NCBI GenBank assembly: GCA_002336815.1
Contig: DDEU01000084.1
Coordinates: 1-30,425, forward strand
Reading direction: 5' to 3'
Length of the DNA: 30,425 bases
Source of the DNA: Chitinophagaceae bacterium UBA1946
Lineage (GTDB): Bacteria > Bacteroidota > Bacteroidia > Chitinophagales > Chitinophagaceae
The position numbers and the translations under genes were made by a program. Positions within the stretch are counted from its first letter, which is position 1, and every line of letters begins with the position of its first letter. A model generated the notes under the pieces. The model saw nothing but the letters and a program-made list of their open reading frames with translations, ran no database searches and was not told the origin of the DNA. Below are positions 13,957 to 21,790 of the stretch, one piece after another.

Positions 13957-16056
13957 CTAAACGGGCAACATTTTTATAAAATCTTCTTCGTTGATGATTT
14001 TAATGGAAGTGATTTTCTTCGCTTTTTCAAGTTTACTGCCGGCATCTTCTCCCACCACAAGATAGTTTAATTTACTGCTCACACCGCTCACAATCTTACC
14101 GCCATTCTTTTCAACCATTTCTTCTGCATCGCTTCTCTTGAGCCTGTTCAGCGTACCGGTAAATAAAAAAGTTTGCCCTGCAAGCCGGTCATTTTCCACC
14201 ACCTGCTTTTTCTGATTGACCAGCGAAACGCCCAATTGTTCCAGCTTTTCTATCATCTGCAGGTTGGCCTCATCATGAAAGAACCGGTAAATACTGTTGG
14301 CAACTTTGGTACCAACATCTTCCATCTGCTGTAATTGTTCTTCGGTAAAATTTTTAAAATCATGCACGTGTTCTACCACGTTGGCAAGGGTTTTGGCAGT
14401 TGTTTCACCTACGTAGCGGATGCCCAAAGCGTATATCAGCCGGTGTAAGGGCTGGGTTTTGGATGCTTCAATGGCGGCTTTAAGGTTGTCAATGGATTTT
14501 TTCCCAAACCCTTCCATTCTGGCCAGTGCATCAAAATCGAGCAGGTAGATGCCTGGTACATCCTTCAATAAACCTTCCGCATAAAACTTTCTTACATTGG
14601 CTTCACCAAAGCTTTTGATGTCCATGGCATCCTTGCTTACAAAATGTATGATCCTTTCAACTACCTGGGCTTCGCAGTTGATGTTGATGCAGCGCCAAAC
14701 CGCTTCTTCTGCAGGTTTAAATAAGGGGTGATGGCAAACAGGGCAATCAACAGGAAATAGTATGGCTGTTTCATCTCCCTTTCTCAGCTCCGGGAATGAT
14801 TTTACGATCTGTGGTATCACATCGCCGCTTCTTTCGATCAGGATCGTGTCGCCCAGCAGCAGGTTCTTCTCCCGGATATATTCTTCATTGTGAATGGAGA
14901 TACTCGACACCGTTACCCCGCCTACCTGCACGGGTTCAATCTTTGCTACCGGTGTTACGGCCCCGGTTCTGCCCACCTGGAATTCAACACCTGTTAACCT
15001 GCTCGTGGCCTGCCTCGCTTTAAATTTATAGGCAATGGCCCAGCGGGGATGATGGCTCGTCATACCCAGTTGCTCCTGCAGGTGAAGGTTATTCACTTTT
15101 ATTACCATGCCGTCAATTTCATAGGGCAGGTTGTCTCTTTTTATTTCAAATTCGTTTACATACCGGATCACCTCTTCAATGCCGCCGGCCACTTTCATTT
15201 CTTTTTGAGGACTTCTAAACCCGAGGTTCCAGAGCATTTCGAGCATGCCGCTGTGCGTTTGAGGCTGGCTTTCATTTGCTGTTGATGATTCTCCATTCAC
15301 GATATAACTTACATGATATAAAAAAGCCTCTAAGTTTCTCCTGCCAACTTCTGCCGTATCTTTTATTCTTAAAGATCCTGCTGCCGCATTCCTGGGATTG
15401 GCAAGGGGGGGCAACCCTTCATCCATCAACTTTTGATTGTAAGCCTTAAAATTATTTTTGTTGATGAGCACTTCGCCACGGATCTCCACCTGCTCAATGC
15501 CGTAGTGGCTGAACTTTGCAGATAAGGGAACAGATTTTATTTTTTTTGTGTTGATGGTAATTTCATCTCCTGTAACGCCATCGCCCCGGGTAGCAGCTCT
15601 TGCAAGCAGGTCATCTTCATAGATCAGGGAGATGCTGGCGCCATCAAACTTTGGTTCTACGCAATATTCCACCACATCCAGCCGGGAAAGTTCTCTTGCC
15701 TTCCGGTCCCAGTCCAGCAGGTCATCTGCATTGTAACTATTTTCAAGCGACAGCATCGGCACCAGGTGCTGCACTTTTGGAAAATCTTTTACGAGGCCAC
15801 TGCCAACCCGTTGTGTGGGAGAATCAGTTGTGATGAGTGCAGGATGTTCTGCCTCTGCCTTTTCCAGCAGTTTATACAAATGGTCGTATTCAAAATCACT
15901 GATCAGGGGATCGTTCTGCACATAATACCTGTATTCATGAAAACGCAAAATACTCCGGAGGGTTTCTATTTTTTCTGCAACCGGTTCACTACTGTTTACG
16001 GTCTCCCATTCTTTTGTGAGTTGTTGCAATTCGATTGTTTGCTGCGGATTGTACAT
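13957..16056 (-). CDS. ligA: NAD-dependent DNA ligase
   Basis: The 699-residue enzyme seals nicks in DNA during replication and repair using NAD+. Domains in order: the Ia and adenylation domains with the nucleophile K136 in EPKFDGASI; the OB fold; a four-cysteine zinc finger at C438, C441, C456 and C461; helix-hairpin-helix repeats (EGFGKKSIDNLKAAIE, LGIRYVGETTAKTLA); and a C-terminal BRCT domain from about residue 620 with FLFTGTLNRLKRSDAEEMVE. Length is normal. The frame continues to a TTG at 16077, but that TTG is the end of a perfect -7 element (TAACTTTG), so the ATG at 16056 is the better start. It is divergent from the amidohydrolase gene. Confidence 0.97.
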   Translation of the reverse strand: MYNPQQTIELQQLTKEWETVNSSEPVAEKIETLRSILRFHEYRYYVQNDPLISDFEYDHLYKLLEKAEAEHPALITTDSPTQRVGSGLVKDFPKVQHLVPMLSLENSYNADDLLDWDRKARELSRLDVVEYCVEPKFDGASISLIYEDDLLARAATRGDGVTGDEITINTKKIKSVPLSAKFSHYGIEQVEIRGEVLINKNNFKAYNQKLMDEGLPPLANPRNAAAGSLRIKDTAEVGRRNLEAFLYHVSYIVNGESSTANESQPQTHSGMLEMLWNLGFRSPQKEMKVAGGIEEVIRYVNEFEIKRDNLPYEIDGMVIKVNNLHLQEQLGMTSHHPRWAIAYKFKARQATSRLTGVEFQVGRTGAVTPVAKIEPVQVGGVTVSSISIHNEEYIREKNLLLGDTILIERSGDVIPQIVKSFPELRKGDETAILFPVDCPVCHHPLFKPAEEAVWRCININCEAQVVERIIHFVSKDAMDIKSFGEANVRKFYAEGLLKDVPGIYLLDFDALARMEGFGKKSIDNLKAAIEASKTQPLHRLIYALGIRYVGETTAKTLANVVEHVHDFKNFTEEQLQQMEDVGTKVANSIYRFFHDEANLQMIEKLEQLGVSLVNQKKQVVENDRLAGQTFLFTGTLNRLKRSDAEEMVEKNGGKIVSGVSSKLNYLVVGEDAGSKLEKAKKITSIKIINEEDFIKMLPV

Positions 16057-16074
16057 ATTGATCTTGAGTTGCGC

Positions 16075-16082
16075 CAAAGTTA
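16075..16082 (-). promoter_or_regulatory. -7 promoter element of ligA
   Basis: The minus strand reads TAACTTTG, a full TAnnTTTG match, ending 19 nt before the ATG at 16056. It includes the TTG that would otherwise be taken as an upstream start. Confidence 0.6.
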
Positions 16083-16128
16083 AAAATTAAGAGAGCAGAT
16101 TTACATAATTTTATAAAAAACAAATTAC

Positions 16129-17787
16129 ATGCAACGTTGCAGGAAATCCTCCTACCATATCCTTGCGATCTTTCTTTGCCAGCTTACCCTGGTATTGTGT
16201 TCCTGCCGGGCACCCAAAAGAGTGGCCGTAATCGTTCACCATGCAGTAATATATACTGCGGATAAAAATTTTTCTACGCAGCAGGCAATGGCCATTGACA
16301 ATGGAAAGATCATTGCGATCGGTAGTAACGACAGCATATTAAAAAACTACCAGGCAGATACTTCCATTGACGCTGCAGGTAAATTCGTATACCCGGGACT
16401 GATCGATGCCCATTGTCATTTTACCGGTTATGCTACAGATATGTGGAAGTGTGATTTAACAGGTACCAGCTCATTTGAAGAAATAATAACGATCCTTAAA
16501 AAATATGCGCTGACTGCAAAAACCACCTGGTTGTACGGGAGGGGCTGGGACCAAAATGACTGGCCCATAAAAACTTTCCCGGATAAAAGGATGCTTGATT
16601 CTTTGTTTCCCGGCAGGCCTGTTTTTTTAAAACGGATCGATGGCCACGCAGCATTGGCCAACCAGCAGGCCCTGGATATAGCCGGTATTACCGCGGCTAC
16701 ACATGTTGAAGGAGGTAGTATCGAATTAAAGAACGGCCAACCTACCGGTTTGTTGCTCGACAATGCAATGGACCAGGTGGAAACCAGGATCCCATTGATC
16801 ACAGATGCGCTGGCACAACAATATTTTTTACAGGCACAGGATAGTTGTTTTCAATACGGCATCACCGGTGTTCATGATTGCGGCATAAATGAACATACCA
16901 TCAAATTGGTAGATGAGGCCCAGCAAAAAGGAGCGCTTAAAATGAAGATTTTTGCGTTATTGAGTGACAGTGCACAGTACTACGAAAACTGGATCAGGAG
17001 AGGACCCTACCAAACCGACCGGCTTCATGTTGGTGGTTTTAAAGTATATGCCGATGGCGCACTTGGCTCAAGAGGTGCCTGTTTACTGCAGCCCTATTCC
17101 GATAAAAAAAACTGGTATGGCTTCCTGTTGAACAGCGAAGCGCATTTGAAGGAGATAGCGGCAAAATTGATCAATACCGATTTTCAATTATGTACCCATG
17201 CCATTGGCGATAGTGCTAACAGGGTGGTACTGGAAACATATAGCAGGGTGTTAAAAGGGAGCAATGATAAAAGATGGAGAATAGAGCATGCACAGGTGGT
17301 AAGCGAAAACGATGTGGCGCTTTTTGGTAAATACCAGGTTGTGCCGAGTGTGCAGCCTACCCATGCTACCAGTGATATGTACTGGGCGGGCGGGCGGCTT
17401 GGTGAGCAACGCTTGAAAAATGCGTATGCCTGTAAGCAATTGCTTGATCAGAATGGCTGGATGCCACTGGGAACAGATTTCCCGGTGGAAGACATCAATC
17501 CATTCAAAACATTTTATGCTGCTGTTGCAAGGATGGACAGCAATGGCTTTCCTGCCGGCGGTTTTCAAACCCCGAGCGCACTAAGTCGCAAAGAAGCCTT
17601 GCTGGGAATGACCATTTGGGCAGCCAGGGCAGCCTTTGAAGAAAAAGAAAAAGGGAGCCTGGAACCGGGTAAAGCCGCTGATTTCTTTATTATGGATTTG
17701 GATATGATGAATTGCGAAATAAAAGAGCTTACCCGGCTAAAAGTAACAGCCACCTTTATCAACGGCGAAAAAGTTTTTGGAAGGTAA
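16129..17787 (+). CDS. YtcJ-like amidohydrolase lipoprotein
   Basis: This 552-residue protein belongs to the amidohydrolase_3/YtcJ group of metal-dependent hydrolases. A hydrophobic N terminus ends in LVLCSC, a plausible but imperfect lipobox with C26 as the lipidated residue. The metal site is visible: H95 and H97 in GLIDAHCHF, K305 in GGFKVYADGALGSRG, H357 in THAIGDS, H387 in RIEHAQ and D450 in LGTDFPVE. The N- and C-terminal strands form the small beta domain. Relatives act on N-acyl or formamide-like substrates; the real one is unknown. It is likely attached to a periplasmic or outer-membrane face. Its stop lies 66 nt before the GH13 gene, which has its own operator, so the two are probably separate transcripts. 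Confidence 0.9.
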   Translation: MQRCRKSSYHILAIFLCQLTLVLCSCRAPKRVAVIVHHAVIYTADKNFSTQQAMAIDNGKIIAIGSNDSILKNYQADTSIDAAGKFVYPGLIDAHCHFTGYATDMWKCDLTGTSSFEEIITILKKYALTAKTTWLYGRGWDQNDWPIKTFPDKRMLDSLFPGRPVFLKRIDGHAALANQQALDIAGITAATHVEGGSIELKNGQPTGLLLDNAMDQVETRIPLITDALAQQYFLQAQDSCFQYGITGVHDCGINEHTIKLVDEAQQKGALKMKIFALLSDSAQYYENWIRRGPYQTDRLHVGGFKVYADGALGSRGACLLQPYSDKKNWYGFLLNSEAHLKEIAAKLINTDFQLCTHAIGDSANRVVLETYSRVLKGSNDKRWRIEHAQVVSENDVALFGKYQVVPSVQPTHATSDMYWAGGRLGEQRLKNAYACKQLLDQNGWMPLGTDFPVEDINPFKTFYAAVARMDSNGFPAGGFQTPSALSRKEALLGMTIWAARAAFEEKEKGSLEPGKAADFFIMDLDMMNCEIKELTRLKVTATFINGEKVFGR

Positions 17788-17818
17788 AACCCCAAACATT
17801 TTTTGACAGTTCCAATAT

Positions 17819-17839
17819 AATGTGTTTAATTTACACATT
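17819..17839. promoter_or_regulatory. Putative operator upstream of the GH13 gene
   Basis: Arms AATGTGT and ACACATT flank seven bases, giving a 21-bp palindrome that ends 14 bp before the GH13 ATG. It matches the site before susC at 18 of 21 positions. A -33-like TTTTG lies at 17801-17805, so the palindrome sits over the expected -7 region, as expected for a repressor site. Confidence 0.65.
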
Positions 17840-17853
17840 AAATTGCCTGTCAA

Positions 17854-20712
17854 ATGAAGAAAGTTATACTCTCTGTGAGCATATTACTGTTGTTCGCTTC
17901 TACCCATGCACAATTACTAACCTGGTCTTCGCAATTTCCCAATGATAATTCCACCATTGTTGTTACCATGGATGCTACAAAAGGGAACCAGGGGCTGCTG
18001 AATTTCGCCGGCCCGGTATACATGCACCTTGGTGTTATTACCAGCAGCAGTACCTCTACCACCGACTGGAAATATGTACCCACTACCTGGGGAAGTACCA
18101 CTGCGCCAACAGCCACTTCTTTAGGAAACAATAAATGGTCTTTTACACTTACCAACCCAAGAGCCTATTTCAATTCTGCTGCAGGTGGTGTTCCTGCCGG
18201 GGAAACAATTTTAAGAGTGGCATTGCTGTTCAGGGATGCGGCTGGTACCAAGGTTCAAAAAAATACGGATAACAGCGATATGTATATTCCTATTTATCCT
18301 GCCGGCAGCAATGGCATCGTGTTTACGACACCCAATCTTGTACCGGTTTATTATATGACCAATGAAACCGTCAGCGCTTCATTGAACCAGGCGGTTTCAG
18401 TTTCAGCAATGGCTTCCACCACCGGCGGCACATTGAAAATGTTTTTCAACGGAACGCAGATCACCGGTCCGCTTACCGGTACCAATACCATTACCGGCAA
18501 TGCAACCGTTACACAAACCGGTACCCAACAATTTATTGCACAGCTTACGGTAGGCGCCAATAATTATTACGATACGGTGCAATTTTATGTAGCACCGGTC
18601 AATACGATCCTGCCGCTTCCATCGGGCGTTCAGGAAGGCATTAACTACTGGCCTGGCTGTGATTCTGTCACCCTGGTATTGTATGCACCCAACAAGCAAA
18701 ACGTGGTAGTGCTGGGAGATTTTCAGCCTGATAGCTGGTTGCCTAAATCAAATTACCAGTTGAATAAAACACCTGATGGAAATTACTATTGGATAACGCT
18801 CCACGGCCTTACTCCCGGTTACGAATACTCGTTCCAATACCTGGTGGATAACAGCATTTATATCGCAGATCCTTATTCAGAAAAGATACTGGATCCTTTC
18901 AATGACAAATATATTCCGGCAGCTACCTATCCTGATCTAAAACCTTACCCTACCGATCCGAATGTTTCGGCAGGCGTGAATGTTTACCTCAGCACACTGC
19001 AAACCTGCCAGCCTTCTTACAACTGGAAAACAACCAGCTTCACAAAACCCGACAAAAGAAACCTCGTGATCTATGAATTGCTGGTACGTGATTTTGGTGA
19101 TGCAAAAAATTACCAGATGCTGATCGATACCATCAACTATCTTAAAAACCTCGGTGTGAATGCGATTGAACTGATGCCGGTGGCTGAATTCAGCGGCAAC
19201 GAAAGCTGGGGCTATAACCCAACATTCTACTGTGCCCTCGACAAAGCCTATGGTACAAAAAATAAATTCAAGGAATTCATCGACCTCTGCCATCAAAATG
19301 GTATTGCAGTAATCCTGGACGTGGTATACAATCAACTGGATGCATTTTATGCGCCGGAAGGCCGTCTTTACTGGGATGCAGCCAATAGCCGGCCGGCGGC
19401 AAATAACCCCTGGCTTAACCCAACGGCTCCACATCCATACAGCGTGTTCAATGATGTCAATCATACTTCTGCGGCTTCCCAATACTGGGTAAAGAGAGCA
19501 CTCGATTACTGGATCAGTGAATATAAGGTGGATGGTTACCGGTTTGACCTTGCGAAAGGATTTACACAAACTGCTTCAGACGGAACGACTGTTGAGAATT
19601 TCGACGGCAGCAGGGTTGCCAATCTTTACCGCTATTATGACTATATCGTTCCAAAATATCCAGGCACTTACATTATCCTAGAATTTCTTGGACAACAGCG
19701 CATGGAAGAAGGATTTTATGCAGGACATGGTTTTTTATTGTGGGCAAAATGTACCGATCCCTACAACCAGAGTACCATGGGATTTGCCGGTAATTCGGAT
19801 TTTTCAAAAGTGATGTATAACAGCAGCCAGTCAGCATTCAGTGTGCCGGCAGCAGTGGGTTACATGGAAAGTCATGATGAAGAAAGACTGATGTTTAAGA
19901 ATATAACTTATGGAAACAGCAACGGCGGTTACAATGTAAGAGATACTGCCACTGCATTAAAAAGACAGGCTGCTGCTGCGGCAGTATTCCTCACCACCCC
20001 TGGTCCGAAAATGATCTGGCAGTTTGGTGAAAGAGGTTACGATGTATCGCTTGTATATGGCGGTTCAAATGTGTCCAACAAACCACCGCAATGGGAAAAA
20101 TTTGCTGAACCCCGCCGCAAAGAACTGTACAATGTGTATGCAAAATTGATCGACCTGAGGCTGTCCAATGCGGACCTTTTCAACAGCACCAATTTCAGTT
20201 ATAATTTTTATGACAACAATGGTTTGTTCAAAAGATTTAAGATAAGCGATAACAGTGCAAGCGGTATTAAACTGAATATTGTGGCCAATTTGGATGTGAT
20301 TTCCCAAACCCGGTCTGGTGCTGATACGGTTAGTTTTCAATCAACAGGCAACTGGTACAATTACCTGAGCAATGGAACGGGCACCGGCTTGAATGGTCCT
20401 ACCAACAGTACCTTTAACCTGGCAACCACCGGCCAAAGCATTACGCTGCAACCCGGTGAATACCACGTATACATTTATCACCCGGCTAATGTGTACATTT
20501 TTAACGGAAGTGGTAACTGGAATGATGCTGCCAACTGGACGTACAATACCGTTCCTCCGGCAGTATTGCCTGCCGGTTCCGAGATCTACGTAAATCCACG
20601 GATCGGGGGCGAGTGTACTATTAATACGACCCAGACCATTTCACCGGGCGCAAAATTTACCGTGATGGCTGGTAAAAAAGTTAAGATACCATTAAACCTT
20701 TCTGTACAATAA
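17854..20712 (+). CDS. Secreted GH13 alpha-amylase family enzyme
   Basis: This 952-residue enzyme should cleave alpha-glucans such as starch outside the cytoplasm. A signal peptide covers residues 1-19 (MKKVILSVSILLLFASTHA). Residues 20-150 resemble the DUF4961-type beta-sandwich found with starch enzymes, and residues 255-350 a CBM48-like domain (VVVLGDFQPDSWLPKSNYQL). The GH13 barrel runs from about 395 to 770 with nucleophile D565 in VDGYRFDLAKG, acid/base E610 in IILEFLG, and D675 in MESHDEERLM. Region I is DVVYNQ (489-494), where the usual residue after Asn is His. The last 80 residues hold a small GSGNWNDAANWTY module, not a clear type IX secretion tail. The Nudix regulator gene starts 13 nt downstream. 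Confidence 0.93.
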   Translation: MKKVILSVSILLLFASTHAQLLTWSSQFPNDNSTIVVTMDATKGNQGLLNFAGPVYMHLGVITSSSTSTTDWKYVPTTWGSTTAPTATSLGNNKWSFTLTNPRAYFNSAAGGVPAGETILRVALLFRDAAGTKVQKNTDNSDMYIPIYPAGSNGIVFTTPNLVPVYYMTNETVSASLNQAVSVSAMASTTGGTLKMFFNGTQITGPLTGTNTITGNATVTQTGTQQFIAQLTVGANNYYDTVQFYVAPVNTILPLPSGVQEGINYWPGCDSVTLVLYAPNKQNVVVLGDFQPDSWLPKSNYQLNKTPDGNYYWITLHGLTPGYEYSFQYLVDNSIYIADPYSEKILDPFNDKYIPAATYPDLKPYPTDPNVSAGVNVYLSTLQTCQPSYNWKTTSFTKPDKRNLVIYELLVRDFGDAKNYQMLIDTINYLKNLGVNAIELMPVAEFSGNESWGYNPTFYCALDKAYGTKNKFKEFIDLCHQNGIAVILDVVYNQLDAFYAPEGRLYWDAANSRPAANNPWLNPTAPHPYSVFNDVNHTSAASQYWVKRALDYWISEYKVDGYRFDLAKGFTQTASDGTTVENFDGSRVANLYRYYDYIVPKYPGTYIILEFLGQQRMEEGFYAGHGFLLWAKCTDPYNQSTMGFAGNSDFSKVMYNSSQSAFSVPAAVGYMESHDEERLMFKNITYGNSNGGYNVRDTATALKRQAAAAAVFLTTPGPKMIWQFGERGYDVSLVYGGSNVSNKPPQWEKFAEPRRKELYNVYAKLIDLRLSNADLFNSTNFSYNFYDNNGLFKRFKISDNSASGIKLNIVANLDVISQTRSGADTVSFQSTGNWYNYLSNGTGTGLNGPTNSTFNLATTGQSITLQPGEYHVYIYHPANVYIFNGSGNWNDAANWTYNTVPPAVLPAGSEIYVNPRIGGECTINTTQTISPGAKFTVMAGKKVKIPLNLSVQ

Positions 20713-20725
20713 ATATTTCCCCGGC

Positions 20726-21466
20726 ATGTCCACAGATCAATTAAAGCAGCAGCAGCAAGGAGTCAAGACCTTACAGGCCATCCAGTCGGAGGTAGAAAAC
20801 ATCAACAGGATCGCACTTTCAGTAGACTGCGTGATCTTTGGGTTTGATGAGAATAAATTGAAAGTGTTGCTTATTAAAAGTGACCTTAAAAAATACCTCG
20901 GCAAATGGTCATTACTGGGCGACCTGGTTTTTCCCAATGAGGACCTTGATGCTGCAGCCTACAGGGTGCTGAAGCAACGTACAGGGTTGAGTGATGTATT
21001 CCTGGAACAGGTTCATACATTTGGAACAGTGTCCCGCCACCCGGCCGGAAGGGTTGTTACGGTAGCATATTATTCTCTTATTAATGTACAGCATCATAAG
21101 CTCAATACGCTCGATAATGAATTGCACTGGCACGATGTAAAAAGCATCAATAACATGGCTTTTGATCACCAGCAGATATTCGACACCTGTTTAAAACAAT
21201 TGCAAAAACGGGTACAGGAACATCCTTTGGGCTTTAATTTACTGCCCAGGAAGTTTTCCCTGAGGGAACTACAAAACCTGTACGAGGCCATACTTGATTT
21301 TAAAATGGACAGGCGGAATTTCAGGAAGAAGTTCTTTTCAATGGATTTCCTCATAGATCTGAAAGAAATGGAGCAGGATGTACCGCACCGCCCGGGTAAA
21401 CTGTACCGGTTCAATTTTGAAAAGTACGAGAAAAAGAAGAAGAAGTTTATCGGCATCGACTTTTAA
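20726..21466 (+). CDS. Nudix-fold transcriptional regulator, NrtR/AraR-like
   Basis: The 246-residue protein joins a Nudix domain (about residues 25-150) to a winged helix domain (about 160-246). The C-terminal part shows the diagnostic LPRKFSLRELQNLYEAIL and MDRRNFRKKF. The Nudix box is degenerate: E72 and R80 remain, but V81, Q84 and R85 replace three catalytic glutamates. It therefore probably binds a ligand without hydrolysing it. Established work on this family includes NAD repressors (NrtR) and the Bacteroides arabinose regulator AraR. Here it is co-transcribed with the GH13 gene (13-nt gap) and stands before susC, so it most likely senses a starch- or maltose-derived signal and binds the palindromes at 17819 and 21611. 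Confidence 0.9.
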   Translation: MSTDQLKQQQQGVKTLQAIQSEVENINRIALSVDCVIFGFDENKLKVLLIKSDLKKYLGKWSLLGDLVFPNEDLDAAAYRVLKQRTGLSDVFLEQVHTFGTVSRHPAGRVVTVAYYSLINVQHHKLNTLDNELHWHDVKSINNMAFDHQQIFDTCLKQLQKRVQEHPLGFNLLPRKFSLRELQNLYEAILDFKMDRRNFRKKFFSMDFLIDLKEMEQDVPHRPGKLYRFNFEKYEKKKKKFIGIDF

Positions 21467-21606
21467 AACAGTTTGAGCGGCTGTTGCAGCGAAACCGTTA
21501 ATCTTATTGTCTTTTATAGCGGATTTTAAAAATTGTATTAAAGAAATACAGGGCAAATAAAAAAGAAAAACTATTAACAATACTTTTTCATAATTAAAAA
21601 AATGTC

Positions 21607-21614
21607 TATAATTG
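21607..21614 (+). promoter_or_regulatory. -7-like element before susC
   Basis: TATAATTG matches seven of eight positions of TAnnTTTG and overlaps the left edge of the palindrome at 21611-21631. A -33 TTG is not evident. If correct, the susC leader is about 170 nt. Confidence 0.4.
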
Positions 21615-21631
21615 TGTAAAATTTACACATT
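21611..21631. promoter_or_regulatory. Putative operator upstream of susC
   Basis: TGTGTAAA-A-TTTACACA (21613-21629) is a perfect inverted repeat with 8-bp arms. Over 21 positions it matches the site at 17819-17839 at 18. It lies 160 bp before the susC ATG and overlaps the -7-like element. Confidence 0.7.
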
Positions 21632-21790
21632 CTCATAAACAACCCACTTTATAAATTATGGTTGATTATGAAATACTGATAATAACGAAATGATTGCTTA
21701 TGACGATTTGCAGCCATGCTTCCTGCGCCGCCACTTATCATCCCCATTTCTTTTCCTGTTAGTATTTCGACGCCATTAAAAATTACGCAG

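Larger units (their letters stand above)
21467..21790. other. susC upstream region and long leader
   Basis: This 324-nt gap holds an AT-rich part, the putative -7 and operator at 21607-21631, and then about 160 nt up to the susC start. The last part has an open frame from 21716 that would add a proline-rich stretch to SusC and is not credible as a signal peptide. I see no riboswitch fold, only a long untranslated leader. Confidence 0.55.

Noticed and set aside
17803..17820. E. coli-like TTGACA and TATAAT before the GH13 gene
   Set aside because: The two boxes are only about 7 nt apart, far too close for a sigma-70 promoter, and this phylum uses a different consensus.
21470..21500. Weak hairpin after the Nudix regulator gene
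   Set aside because: The stem is bulged and no T run follows, so a terminator is not supported.
21716..21790. Upstream extension of SusC
   Set aside because: The added residues are proline-rich and would bury the proper signal peptide that begins at 21791.
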